Part shown: piece by piece, positions 1-9,097 of the stretch
How positions within the stretch are numbered: position 1 is the first letter of the stretch
Layout of the letters: the number at the start of each line of letters is the position of its first letter
Assembly: GCA_947494965.1 (NCBI GenBank)
Contig: CANLWV010000007.1
Span: 1 to 64,000 of the forward strand
DNA length: 64,000 nt
DNA from: an uncultured Salinicoccus sp.
GTDB lineage: Bacteria > Bacillota > Bacilli > Staphylococcales > Salinicoccaceae
Reading direction: 5' to 3'
Translations under genes and position numbers: made by a program
The notes under the pieces: generated by a model
The model's input: the letters and a program-made list of their open reading frames with translations, nothing else
The model's database searches: none
What the model was told of the DNA's origin: nothing

Positions 1-10
1 CGATGTCTGG

Positions 11-67
11 CCATTAAAAAACCTCCTAAGCTACAGATTTTTTCTTTCATCTGTAAACTTAGGAGGT
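11..67 (-). terminator. Rho-independent terminator of the leftward surface-polymer cluster
   Basis: Arms at 21-38 and 49-67 pair almost perfectly (CCTCCTAAG with CTTAGGAGG, CAGAT with ATCTG) around a 10-nt loop. On the minus strand the stem is followed by TTTTTAATGG. It lies 31 bases past the stop of the last cluster gene, so it should end the long leftward transcription unit. Confidence 0.85.
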
Positions 68-97
68 AGCACCTCATCTATAGGTCCCTTTTTCCTA

Positions 98-1213
98 TTA
101 TCCGCCGGCAGATTCTTCCTTCGGCGTCAACACGTAAGCCAGCAGCATGAAGAACAGCACCACCGGTGAGAAGTAGACGAACATAAATAAGTAACTGTAT
201 TCGAACATGCCGATGAAAATAAAGACGCCGAAGTAAAGCAGGATATCAAAATTACGGCGCATCAACGCAATGACACCTGCTGCACCGAGCACAAACACAA
301 ACAAGAGCGCGGCCAGGATGCCGTAGCGCCCCAGTGTATCGAACAGGATGTTATGCGCATGCAGCAACTCAGTGAAATCAAAGTAGCTGCCCCCTTGGCC
401 GAACCACTTCTTTTCAGCCCAGATGGTCTCCCACAACACGTAGCGTTCGGACGTGAAAGTATCCAAACTGAATCCATTATTTATGGCGTAAGGACCGATG
501 AAGAAATCAAATATCGGCCGGAAAAAGAAAATCATAACTATAATAATGGAACCACCCACTGCACCAGCAAACCATTTCTTTTGCGTGCGTGAGGCCCCCG
601 GCAGATTGATCCAAGCAAGTTGGATGAGCGCTACGACAATAAAGGCTGCCATCGCCGTTCGGCTCGTCGTAATGATGTTCAGTATGATGAAAGCCGGCAA
701 TATATAAAACAGCATGGAGCGATTTGTCTTCGGCATCAACAACAGGCCGGCTGTAAAGACGAGTACAAGCGTCGCCCCCGATTCGTTGAGCGTATGGTCG
801 ATCATCAACAATGCCGGCAGACTGAGAAGCGCCGCAATGATCAGATAGGTCACCAGACGTGAGGGTATCCGGTACGTTAGTACAACAGTGAGCATCAGCC
901 AGACGATCATTTCTGTCCAGACGAAATGATCTTTCATCAGCATGCTTGCGGTAATGGCCGCAACATAGAGCCCCCACAGTACGAGGAAATAGAGCCTATA
1001 TTTATTGAAGTCAATCTGACTATTTTTGCCTAGAAACACAAGAATCGCAAATAATATCAGAATCATAAACGGATCCTCTGACTCGATCAGGTTCTGCATA
1101 GACTTGTAATCGATCATATAGAGGTTGGTCACTATGAAGAGGAGCGCAAATATCATAGTGAAAATGAATCCTTCGTATGTAGGCTTGATGTCTTTTATAC
1201 TAATGCCGGCCAT
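98..1213 (-). CDS. O-antigen ligase/Wzy polymerase-like membrane protein
   Basis: Polytopic membrane protein expected to polymerise or transfer a lipid-linked glycan on the outer face of the membrane. About ten hydrophobic segments fill 371 residues. The C-terminal third has the superfamily loop pattern: TSER, then W-x-E-K-K-W-x-G-x-G, then HAHN followed by D-x-L-G-x-x-G. The ATG at 1213 is preferred because GAGGAGG stands 8 bases upstream; the ATG at 1231 lies upstream of and overlaps that site and has no SD of its own. It is the last gene of the leftward cluster and sits just before a strong terminator. A Wzy-like protein beside a TagGH-type ABC exporter is an unusual pairing, so a ligase role (glycan or peptide transfer) is as likely as polymerisation. 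Confidence 0.75.
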   Translation of the reverse strand: MAGISIKDIKPTYEGFIFTMIFALLFIVTNLYMIDYKSMQNLIESEDPFMILILFAILVFLGKNSQIDFNKYRLYFLVLWGLYVAAITASMLMKDHFVWTEMIVWLMLTVVLTYRIPSRLVTYLIIAALLSLPALLMIDHTLNESGATLVLVFTAGLLLMPKTNRSMLFYILPAFIILNIITTSRTAMAAFIVVALIQLAWINLPGASRTQKKWFAGAVGGSIIIVMIFFFRPIFDFFIGPYAINNGFSLDTFTSERYVLWETIWAEKKWFGQGGSYFDFTELLHAHNILFDTLGRYGILAALLFVFVLGAAGVIALMRRNFDILLYFGVFIFIGMFEYSYLFMFVYFSPVVLFFMLLAYVLTPKEESAGG

Positions 1214-1290
1214 CAGTATTTTCCTCCTCATGGGGTCGAAAGATAGTGACGGATGGCTTGTAGATAAGCCACCCGTCTACACCGCTGTTC

Positions 1291-2607
1291 TTATTGGCTT
1301 TTTTTTCTTACACTAGCTAGTCTGCGGGTGAATTTTCTGTGATTGTTCTTTGACGTGTCCGGTTGGTTCTTCTTTAAAACAGCTATTTCCTTTTTCAACT
1401 TTTTGTTTTCCTTCATCAGACTTTTAACTTTCTTGGGATCTAAAGATGAGTTCTCAATGATGTTGAAACCTTGCATTACTGGAGTGACGCGTTTTTTTCG
1501 TGTCAATTTCACCGAATACTTAAAGCGTCGGCATTTCTTTCTTAGGAGGATCATGAATGCATTAATATCCTCACGGCTGCCACCAAGCACTAAGGAAATC
1601 TTCCTGTCCGACAGTCTTCTGGCAGTACCACTTACGCCATGCTTGACCGCTGTCGATTGTATCCATCCCAGGAAACTTTTCGGGAACCTGTCTGCCATCA
1701 GAATGAAGCGGGTCAAACCTATATCTTCTGGGATTTTCGGTATTTCCATGTATCCAGACTTTCCTCTTTTGGATGAAGCATATACATGGTCGAAGTCAAA
1801 ATATAGGCGTGCTGCCTCTTCCCGGTTATACTCTTTTGTCTCTGGGAAATAATAATCCATAATCGCCTTCGGTACATCTCGTAAGGCATCACCAGATAGA
1901 GACTCGTTCTTTTTTATGTCAGCATGCGGATTGATATCAATAACACTATATTCCTTAGAGTGCTCATCAATATTTATAATTACACTCCCTTGAAGAAGTC
2001 CGGGTATCGATTTGACGGCTTCCAACGCAAGTTTTCTTGCATCTTCATTAACCGCTTGGCCCGTAAGATGAAAGACCTCCCCCCCTACTACATACAACTG
2101 ACTGTTCTCGCCTTTAGGGTGCTTTTCCACTATAATTTTATAGCCTTCCATTTTATTTTGTAAATATTCCATAGACTGTTTCATATCTTGATCACTATGT
2201 ATGTGTTTGACTAAACTGCCGTCCGTTGATTTTATGACGAGAGGATAGCTTTCTTTCTGTATGTATTCTCCAATTTTTTCAACTGTAGCAGATTCATCAA
2301 ATAATTTTTCGTCTGGAATTTTTATATTAGCCTCCTGCAGATGCTCCCTCATTACACTTTTATCAGAGCAGATGGCTACGGCTTCTTCGGAAACATGGTC
2401 GCCTACGGAACCTTTAAAATGATGGGAGACTATTCCGTCATCCAATATGTATTCAACGACTTGATTCATTTCAACAGTGTGATCTATCTTGATCTGCAGG
2501 TTAAGTCCGCGTCGCCACCCTTCAAGCGCAGTACTATACCCCCTCAACATATCCCCTCGGATACGTTCAGATAGCAGATCAAAAGGTTCTTCATTTTTTT
2601 TTGTCAT
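1291..2607 (-). CDS. Degenerate member of the WRRGL ATP-grasp family
   Basis: An intact 438-residue reading frame, clearly a paralogue of the protein at 10854-12446 (shared tail with LYFDFDHVY and KRVTPVMQGF-type runs). It keeps the ALEGWRRGL motif (about residues 27-35) and the DYYFPETK motif (251-258). It is damaged as an ATP-grasp enzyme: the lysine-proline of the ATP loop reads IKS (125-127), the glycine-rich loop reads DGSLVKHI, about 85 residues holding the GDG and N-x-S-x-GG motifs are missing after residue 182, and the metal-binding E-x-N reads DIN (224-226). The C-terminal coil is present but the SxSW tag is not. No strong SD is seen. It is most likely a non-catalytic partner or a decaying gene; base composition is AT-rich like its right-hand neighbours. 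Confidence 0.8.
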   Translation of the reverse strand: MTKKNEEPFDLLSERIRGDMLRGYSTALEGWRRGLNLQIKIDHTVEMNQVVEYILDDGIVSHHFKGSVGDHVSEEAVAICSDKSVMREHLQEANIKIPDEKLFDESATVEKIGEYIQKESYPLVIKSTDGSLVKHIHSDQDMKQSMEYLQNKMEGYKIIVEKHPKGENSQLYVVGGEVFHLTGQAVNEDARKLALEAVKSIPGLLQGSVIINIDEHSKEYSVIDINPHADIKKNESLSGDALRDVPKAIMDYYFPETKEYNREEAARLYFDFDHVYASSKRGKSGYMEIPKIPEDIGLTRFILMADRFPKSFLGWIQSTAVKHGVSGTARRLSDRKISLVLGGSREDINAFMILLRKKCRRFKYSVKLTRKKRVTPVMQGFNIIENSSLDPKKVKSLMKENKKLKKEIAVLKKNQPDTSKNNHRKFTRRLASVRKKSQ

Positions 2608-2976
2608 TTTTCAAAGCCCTACTTTCCAAAAAAATAAATATTATAGATAAATTTATGCGGATATTGTATAAGTTTTTCACTTAAAAAGTAATGAAATAAC
2701 AAACTGCGAACAAGACAAAATATATTTGGATTGTCATCTAGCATGAAGGAAGACGGGTCACTAATTAAAAATTTCCCTAAATTTATTGATGAGATGATAG
2801 CATCGATAAATGCTAAAGATAGTTGACTTAGAGAACACATTATAACCTTGTAATCCATCATTTAAGGATTACCAACATAAAGAGGAACCCAGGTATAACG
2901 ATAAAATGAAAATTTCATAACTAAGAGTTATATTTTCATACCGGCCCCTCTGCAAGATGTTGGTTAAACTAAATGA
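2608..2976. other. AT-rich intergenic gap with a nested hairpin
   Basis: No convincing gene. At 2881-2951 a nested inverted repeat is visible: AGAGG/CCTCT and GGTAT/ATACC outside, ATGAAAAT/ATTTTCAT (2906-2913 with 2932-2939) and ATAACT/AGTTAT (2917-2922 with 2926-2931) inside. It starts 25 bases past the stop of the gene at 2977-4158. There is no long U-run after it on the minus strand, so it could be a weak terminator, an mRNA-stabilising stem or a leader for the degenerate gene downstream. An 80-codon frame at 2619-2861 has no SD and is not called. Confidence 0.4.
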
Positions 2977-4158
2977 TCATCTATTCTTATCTAATTTATT
3001 TTTCAACTCGCCGAATTTTCTGACTGGAGCGCTTAAACGCCAAGAGGTGCTTGATTTGATCTTCTTGTACTCCTTCTTGTAAAAATCCCTCTCATTGACA
3101 AGATCAGTGTATTTCTCATCTTCTTTTTTCTTGGTGTCTTCTTTGATTCCAAGTGTATGTTCAAAGACATACTTATAATAATTGCTCCTCAAGTAGGCCA
3201 CTTCAGAAACGATGGGTTTAGTCGCTGGACGATCGTTTGCTTCAAAAATATATAACTTACCATCACGATCAATTCCAACATCTATACCAAGCGACATGAT
3301 ATGGGTATCTCTGAGTTTTTCTATTTTATAAGGGATGAGTGCGCCTAGGTCATCCAATTTCTTATTGATGGCTTTCCATTCTTCACCGTAGTTTGCTTCC
3401 AGGAACTGCTTGACGTCGGCAATGCCGCCTCCCTGGTTGGTATTGGATATCACCTTTTGTCCGATGCCTATCCTGATATACTTTTTTGCGATTTCCCACT
3501 TGCCTTCTCCATTCTTCTCTAGATGTATCCTGCAGTCAAAAGGATCTCCCTGCAAAGTTTTGGAGCTGACGTATTTTTGAAGAATGAACTTTTTACCATC
3601 AATATTCTTATAATAAAAGTCCTTCATCTCCTCTTCATTGAGATATTCTTCTTCAGTATAGTGTCCGACTTTGTATTTATTGTCTTCCTTTTCGACTATA
3701 TATACACCTTTACCTTGAATACCACCGGCAGGCTTCAGTACGAATTTCGGATAGGTTGTCGCATGTTTTTTTATGTCTTCATAGCTCTTTACGTCAAAAG
3801 TAGGAATGACAAACTCTTTGTATTTCGGATCGCTTTCCAGTGCTTCTTGAAACGCCCTTTTACTTAAAGGCTTTCTTCTGTTGTCTGATAGGAAAACTTT
3901 GTTTTTTAAGTATTTGGTTACTTCTCTGTTACGCTTCTTAAAATTATATGGATTGATGTCTATGAATTTTGGAATCTCTGTTTCTTTCACAACCCATTCG
4001 TTATTCAGGAAAAGCTTGCCAGTGGCGGTCCCTGTCTCAATATCTATATCGTTAGGCCTCAAATATACAAGTTCTATTCCATAATTGGTACATATCAAAG
4101 ATGTGATTTTAGCTAATTCCGGTGGGTTTCTGAAAGCCCCCATCATCCCTACAAGCAT
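2977..4158 (-). CDS. YheC/YheD-like ATP-grasp protein with SxSW C-terminal tag
   Basis: A 393-residue ATP-grasp protein of the type called YheC/YheD in Bacillus, predicted to form an amide or ester from a carboxylate through an acyl-phosphate. The ATP loop is at 141-152 (L-K-P then GGIQGKGV), the FDCRIHL strand at 207-213, and the metal-binding region SLGIDVGID...FEAND at 289-309, so the active site looks intact. Residues 345-393 form a charged helix ending in STSWRLSAPVRK, the tag also found on other ligases here. AAGGAG lies 10 bases before the ATG. The family differs from the WRRGL ligases around it, which suggests a separate step (starter, terminator or side-group addition). Substrate cannot be told from sequence. 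Confidence 0.8.
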   Translation of the reverse strand: MLVGMMGAFRNPPELAKITSLICTNYGIELVYLRPNDIDIETGTATGKLFLNNEWVVKETEIPKFIDINPYNFKKRNREVTKYLKNKVFLSDNRRKPLSKRAFQEALESDPKYKEFVIPTFDVKSYEDIKKHATTYPKFVLKPAGGIQGKGVYIVEKEDNKYKVGHYTEEEYLNEEEMKDFYYKNIDGKKFILQKYVSSKTLQGDPFDCRIHLEKNGEGKWEIAKKYIRIGIGQKVISNTNQGGGIADVKQFLEANYGEEWKAINKKLDDLGALIPYKIEKLRDTHIMSLGIDVGIDRDGKLYIFEANDRPATKPIVSEVAYLRSNYYKYVFEHTLGIKEDTKKKEDEKYTDLVNERDFYKKEYKKIKSSTSWRLSAPVRKFGELKNKLDKNR

Positions 4159-4206
4159 GAGTCTCTCTCCTTTTTTAAATAAATCACGCTAAATATTATG
4201 ACCAAT

Positions 4207-4251
4207 CCCCGCCCACTGATCTATAATGTCGTTTCAGTGGAAGCCGGGGGG
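4207..4251. other. GC-rich hairpin between two ATP-grasp genes
   Basis: CCACTG (4213-4218) pairs with CAGTGG (4235-4240), and CCCCG (4207-4211) with CGGGG (4245-4249), with a few unpaired bases between. The stem stands out as GC-rich within AT-rich surroundings, 8 bases past a stop codon on the minus strand. No U-run follows, so it may process or stabilise the polycistronic mRNA. Confidence 0.4.
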
Positions 4252-4258
4252 TGTTCGG

Positions 4259-5713
4259 CTATTCTGTTTCCACTACAAATCCCATTTTGTAGGGCGTGTA
4301 TGCCATCTTCTTATCTTCTATCTTCACGTGGTCCACTCTAGATTTCTTCGATCCTTTATAGCAGACATCTATAAATTCATCGAAAATCTTTTCATCTGTA
4401 GACATAGCATCAATTTTAACTTGCTTTGGCCCATCCTTCCGGATAGTACCATGTATATTCCGTTTAAGAGCCTGTCGTCTAATATAGTTCATGTACCCTA
4501 CTTTTTGAACTTTGCCGTTAACAGTTAAGCATTTGCGGTGCATTTCTTTTCTGGGAGCAGGGGCAACCACAACCTCTTCTGAAGCCCAAGTTTTTAGTGG
4601 TTCGATGATGCTGTGGTAATCGAAATAGGCCAAAGATTTTCTTTTCCCCACTGATTCCGGGAAATAGTAGTCAATAATTGCACCCGGGACGTCTCTCGCT
4701 TTACCCTCCCAAGGGAAAAGGTGGAAGCTGATTTCAGCAGTCGCATTTATTTCAAGCACTACCCCTTTGCGATTATCTTCAGAGTCAACGATGATATCCA
4801 CGCCTGCATGCGGCAGGGAAGGTACAACTTTTAGGGCGTCAATCGCTATCTGTTTTACTTCTTCCGATATTTTATCGTTGGCCTCGATTGGATCTCCGCC
4901 TGAAGATAAGTTACTTTTCTCCCTAAGGTATAATACTTGTCCTTCAGGTAATATACTGTCCATATCCAGACCATTGTTTTTCAACGCAAGTTTAACTTCA
5001 TAATCAATCTTGATTGGCTTTGGCGCCAGATAGGGATTATCTTTTCTGGCTTCATTCTTTTCCTCTATCAATTTACGGACAGATTGGACTCCGTCTCCAG
5101 TGATATTTGCAGGAATCCTGTTGGTTACCGCAACTACCTTTTCACCTACTACATATACCCGATATTCCTGACCGTGATGATGCTTTTCCAAGATGATGCT
5201 TTTATATCTCTTATATTTATCCTTGAAGTCATCCAACGCATCCTTCAGCGCCTCAATAGAATTTATATTAGTATAGACCCCCCTGCCCATACTGCCATTC
5301 AAAGGTTTGATGATGACTGGGAAACCAATACTTTCGGCATACTTAAACATCTGATCGTCATCTATATCAAAAATGTTGCCTTCTGGAGTTGGAACGCCTT
5401 GTTTTTTTAAAAGCTTCAATGTACTTTCTTTGTTACCACAAAGATTTACCGCCTTATTGGTTACTCCGTCTCCCCGTGAGCGCAGGAAATAATGGCTTTT
5501 ATCCTCTGAGGATAGTGAGAAGAATTTTCCTTGAGTACTTCCACCGGCCCGATGCATTTTACACAAATCTGTCTCATCTTTATACCATGTTAACTTGAGG
5601 CCTCTCCGCCATCCTTCCAAAGCAACCGAGTATGCACATAACTTAAACCCTTTGATCCCCTCTACCACCTCTTCAGTGAGGTTATCTTTAAGTTCAACAT
5701 TTCGTCCCGCCAT
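4259..5713 (-). CDS. WRRGL-family ATP-grasp ligase with acylphosphatase-like domain, no tail
   Basis: A 484-residue carboxylate-amine ligase candidate. Order of parts: AYSVALEGWRRGL (27-39); FSLSSEDKSHYF segment; ATP loop IKP...GSMGRGV (135-146); GDG (206-208); the cyanophycin-synthetase-like NLSSGGDP motif (268-275); VDIIVD (305-310); metal-binding EIN (322-324); DYYFPE (348-353); then an acylphosphatase-like fold (392-484) whose motif reads GKVQKVGYM, lacking the catalytic arginine. It has no coiled coil or SxSW tag. The ATG at 5713 is chosen because AAGGAGG lies 7 bases upstream; a TTG start at 5743 would lie upstream of that site and lacks its own. Likely adds an amino acid to a growing peptide; substrate unknown. 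Confidence 0.85.
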   Translation of the reverse strand: MAGRNVELKDNLTEEVVEGIKGFKLCAYSVALEGWRRGLKLTWYKDETDLCKMHRAGGSTQGKFFSLSSEDKSHYFLRSRGDGVTNKAVNLCGNKESTLKLLKKQGVPTPEGNIFDIDDDQMFKYAESIGFPVIIKPLNGSMGRGVYTNINSIEALKDALDDFKDKYKRYKSIILEKHHHGQEYRVYVVGEKVVAVTNRIPANITGDGVQSVRKLIEEKNEARKDNPYLAPKPIKIDYEVKLALKNNGLDMDSILPEGQVLYLREKSNLSSGGDPIEANDKISEEVKQIAIDALKVVPSLPHAGVDIIVDSEDNRKGVVLEINATAEISFHLFPWEGKARDVPGAIIDYYFPESVGKRKSLAYFDYHSIIEPLKTWASEEVVVAPAPRKEMHRKCLTVNGKVQKVGYMNYIRRQALKRNIHGTIRKDGPKQVKIDAMSTDEKIFDEFIDVCYKGSKKSRVDHVKIEDKKMAYTPYKMGFVVETE

Positions 5714-5780
5714 TTTGCGCCTCCTTAATATTGATTTATTCAATTACTGATTTTTATCTAATATTCCGACAAATTGTATT

Positions 5781-7478
5781 TCAATTCTTTCTCTTTACCA
5801 TTTTCTTGGATAATAACCTCAAAGGTCTGGTTACTTGCCATGATTTGCTTCTTTGGAAATTTTCATTTTCTTTTTTCAGTCTGGCTATCTCTTTTTCCAA
5901 GTCTTTATTAGTTTTATTTAAATCTACATTTGTCTTTTTTAAGTTCGTATTTGTTTTCTTCAGTTTCTGCAAGTGTCCATCATCAACAACTGGAATAGCT
6001 ACTCTTTGCTCAGGTTCAGCTTTTTCACTTTTAGCAGTTCGAATGACTTCAAATCCTGCCTCCAGGATGCCTTGCCACTTGCCTTCTGTTATATTGTCTA
6101 TCCGTACTCGTTTAGGAGGATACTTTGTCAATATTTCTTGGAAATTATTGACACTTCTTTCTGTACCAGCCACTACGATTAATACAGATTTATCACTTCG
6201 CATCTCTACGAAACCATTCAGATTAAAATACCTTGCTTTTTTACGGACAAAATTTACAAAACCAACTTTCTCCAGTTTGCCTTTAGTGATAAATGATTTT
6301 TTAATGATTTTTTCTTGCGGTAACACAGGCAAAATGATTTCATGTACATTTCCTGATTTTAGCATTTCCGTCACTTTAGTAAAATCAAAGTAAAGATCCG
6401 TTGTAATACGCTCTGTTCCAGGGAAGTAATAATCCATCAAAGCTGACGGTATATCTCGTGACTTTCCTTCTAGTGGAAACAAATGGCCGCCTAATCCCAC
6501 ACTTGTATTCAATTCAATTACTTTACCTATTCCGTCTCTTTCATCCACTATAAGGTCGACGCCACATTCGACAAGATCTGGCACAGATTTAGCAGCTTTT
6601 ACCGCTACTTCCTTAACCTTACCATCAAGAATTTCTGTGGCATCCACAGGATCTCCCCCTGTAGAGAGGTTACTATTTTTTCTGAGAAGAATCTTCTCAC
6701 CTTTTTGGGGGACGCTATCCAGAGTATAGTCATAATCTTTGATATTACGTTTGACCTCAGAATCGATTTTAATCGACCGACCCCGCACACTTGGAATCTG
6801 TTCGCGTTCTGCATTTTTTATTTTTATCAATTTTCGTAGGCTATTCACCCCGTCTCCGACTACATTCGCCGGCATACGATTGAGGCCTGCGAGGACTTCA
6901 CCATTTAATACATATATCCTATACTCTTCACCGGGGATGAACTCTTCCAGAATAACCTCGTTGAATCCAAGTCTTTCTCTCACATATTCAAGCGCGTTTT
7001 TCAATTCTTCCTTGTTCCGGATATTGGCTACTACGCCTCTTCCCATTTTTCCACTAGCCGGTTTTACCACTATAGGAAAATCAAGATGATTCTCAGCATA
7101 TTCAATAATTTCATCATTACTTTTACTTGTGAATTTTTGGCCCTTGGGGAATGGCACGCCTTCACTTTCCAAATATTTTTTTGTCCTTGTCTTACTTGAA
7201 GAGATTCCTTTAGCTCTACCTGTTACATCTGAGCCAGTTGAATATGTGAACTTCACTTCTCTAGTCCCGTCTGATATTGTGTAATTTATTATAATTTTTT
7301 TACGGAATTTGGATTTGAACTCATAAAAGCTGACTTTAAGGCCTCGCCTCCAAGCTTCAAGTGCTATTGCGTAGATACTCAATTTATCTCCACTGATTGT
7401 AGCAGGAATGCTGTCTTTCAAGTGGTCGAGCCATTCATCATTATTCAAAAATATCACATCTTTCACTATTTTCTTCAT
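5781..7478 (-). CDS. WRRGL-family ATP-grasp ligase with coiled-coil tail
   Basis: A 565-residue member of the same ligase family. It has YAIALEAWRRGLK (36-48), ATP loop VKP...GKMGRGV (138-149), GDG (208-210), NLSTGGDPVDAT (270-281), VDLIVD (307-312) and metal-binding ELN (322-324), so catalysis looks possible. The acylphosphatase-like part (395-478) reads KLEKVGFVNF and lacks the catalytic arginine. Residues 502-540 are a coiled coil with a repeated KTNxxL pattern, followed by RSKSWQVTRPLR (543-554), a divergent form of the shared tag. It starts 16 bases after the stop of the preceding gene with no clear SD, so translation may be coupled. Confidence 0.85.
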   Translation of the reverse strand: MKKIVKDVIFLNNDEWLDHLKDSIPATISGDKLSIYAIALEAWRRGLKVSFYEFKSKFRKKIIINYTISDGTREVKFTYSTGSDVTGRAKGISSSKTRTKKYLESEGVPFPKGQKFTSKSNDEIIEYAENHLDFPIVVKPASGKMGRGVVANIRNKEELKNALEYVRERLGFNEVILEEFIPGEEYRIYVLNGEVLAGLNRMPANVVGDGVNSLRKLIKIKNAEREQIPSVRGRSIKIDSEVKRNIKDYDYTLDSVPQKGEKILLRKNSNLSTGGDPVDATEILDGKVKEVAVKAAKSVPDLVECGVDLIVDERDGIGKVIELNTSVGLGGHLFPLEGKSRDIPSALMDYYFPGTERITTDLYFDFTKVTEMLKSGNVHEIILPVLPQEKIIKKSFITKGKLEKVGFVNFVRKKARYFNLNGFVEMRSDKSVLIVVAGTERSVNNFQEILTKYPPKRVRIDNITEGKWQGILEAGFEVIRTAKSEKAEPEQRVAIPVVDDGHLQKLKKTNTNLKKTNVDLNKTNKDLEKEIARLKKENENFQRSKSWQVTRPLRLLSKKMVKRKN

Positions 7479-7494
7479 GCTTTACAGTCTGATT

Positions 7495-8790
7495 TTATTT
7501 TCTTTTTAAAATTGAAGATACTTTACGGACAGGAGCAGTGATTTTCCAGCTCGTACTTCCCCTCATCTTATTATATTCTTTCCTGAATTGATCACGTTCT
7601 TTTATCAATTCTTCCTTTTCATCCTCGAGGTTTTTAATCCGTTTATTCTGCTTTTTCTGTGTTGGCTGGAGTTTCGCATAACTTTTATGACGCGGCGATT
7701 TTTTATCGTTTCTTTCTTTATACATGTATTCCAGCACTTCTTCTGTTAAATCTCCAAACAATGGCTTTTCTGAAAGCAGCTGATAAAACCATGTACCGCC
7801 TTTAAAATTGGCCTCTAGAAATACAGGATATCCATCATACCCCACCACTATATCCCATGAAACGAAATCATGATGCAATATATTTTTATGTAGATCTATT
7901 ACATACTGCTTAAACTCATCGAAATTAGGAATGGGTTCCATATCTTTAAAAGGAAAGCCCGTGGTGGGATGTGTGTCATGAATTTTAAAGCTTCTATCGA
8001 GGGCTTTATCCATAAACTCGCCATTATCTTTAACACCAATGGAGACGCCACCGTGGCTTGTATTATCGAGGACATTATTGTTGGCCCCGAACCTTGCGAA
8101 AGTTAAAAGATACCTTATCTCACCTTTCCATCTGAATGTAACCATTCGCAGTGTATTTACTGAATCTGGGTGGGGATTGGACATTATCGTATGCTGTTGT
8201 ACAACTTTCTGGACCGAGAAGTTACCTCCGTACACTTTTTCCAGTGCCTGCATCGTCAACTTTCTCTCATCGAAATATAGGAAACCGCCACGGTAATATA
8301 TTTTTTTAATTCCTTGCCCATTGTTCGTATTACTTGGTTTTACTATAAAATCCGCTTTAAAAGACAACATCTCACTTAAAGCTTCCGGTTCATCCAAATA
8401 ATTGTTTTGCTGATCGAAATAAAGCCCATGTGCTCTCTTGATGACAGTCTTAGCTGACCTCTCCGCAGGAATTAACTTGTCATATAAATTCTTCTCTTTA
8501 TAGCTCTCATTCATCTCCTGATCGTTAAAGAAAGGAATGACTTGATTCCAAGATATCTTATTATGTATCAGTCTCGGCTCTTTTTTGCCAGTATAGTTCA
8601 TGTAGGCGATATGAAGTAGGGGGTCAACATCTATACGGTAATACTTCTTCCAATATGCTTTTACTTCTTCAATGAATACCTCATCTATCTCTTTCAACCA
8701 TCCCGCTTTTTTATACTTTTTAAAGGCATCTGATTTTGTATCGATTCCCAATGATTTGTAATATTTAATTTCATTTCTATTCGTCTCCAT
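7495..8790 (-). CDS. Sugar-transfer-associated ATP-grasp protein with SxSW tag
   Basis: A 431-residue protein resembling the ATP-grasp family found in surface-sugar loci (ATPgrasp_ST type). The ATP-loop strand reads FIVKPSNTNNGQGI; the central part holds VNTLRMVTF and the metal site region reads SWDIVVGYDGYPVFLEAN. The C-terminal 60 residues are a charged helix ending in STSWKITAPVRK, nearly the same tag as on the YheC-like protein and on several WRRGL ligases. AAAGGGG lies 12 bases before the ATG. Its family is not closely related to its neighbours, so it probably acts on a different substrate, perhaps joining peptide and sugar. That role is inference from context. Confidence 0.75.
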   Translation of the reverse strand: METNRNEIKYYKSLGIDTKSDAFKKYKKAGWLKEIDEVFIEEVKAYWKKYYRIDVDPLLHIAYMNYTGKKEPRLIHNKISWNQVIPFFNDQEMNESYKEKNLYDKLIPAERSAKTVIKRAHGLYFDQQNNYLDEPEALSEMLSFKADFIVKPSNTNNGQGIKKIYYRGGFLYFDERKLTMQALEKVYGGNFSVQKVVQQHTIMSNPHPDSVNTLRMVTFRWKGEIRYLLTFARFGANNNVLDNTSHGGVSIGVKDNGEFMDKALDRSFKIHDTHPTTGFPFKDMEPIPNFDEFKQYVIDLHKNILHHDFVSWDIVVGYDGYPVFLEANFKGGTWFYQLLSEKPLFGDLTEEVLEYMYKERNDKKSPRHKSYAKLQPTQKKQNKRIKNLEDEKEELIKERDQFRKEYNKMRGSTSWKITAPVRKVSSILKRK

Positions 8791-9097
8791 ACTATAATTT
8801 CCCCTTTGTTTTTTTGTTGCAGATTTATTGATATTACTTCCCAGTTCGGACTGTATAAAATATGACTGTCTAGCATTTTTTTAGTAGTCGATTCAATGAT
8901 ATCAGCCAAGGTTAATGAAAAAATGCCAAGCAAATTACATGTTATATTGGCATTAGCCCAAATATTCAATAGAGATATGAAATCCTATGACATAAATTCA
9001 TGATAGTTTTGAATCTATCAAAGGCAAGCATTTCAGCTAGGAAGCACAGGATTAATTTGAAACTTTAAATTGCTGGAACCTTACGAGAAGCTTATAA
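8791..9097. other. AT-rich intergenic gap, no gene seen
   Basis: A 307-base gap in the leftward series. I see no SD-supported frame and no strong terminator; only a short GATAG/CTATC stem near 9003-9020. It is the second-largest gap of the array and could hold an internal promoter, but no -35/-10 pair is convincing. Confidence 0.3.

Noticed and set aside
2619-2861. 80-codon frame on the minus strand in the gap before the degenerate ligase
   Set aside because: No SD, no recognisable motif, AT-rich composition; may be a remnant but cannot be supported.
8694-8969. 91-codon minus-strand frame crossing the start of the 7495-8790 gene
   Set aside because: Overlaps the well-supported ATP-grasp start in another frame and has no SD or family motif.
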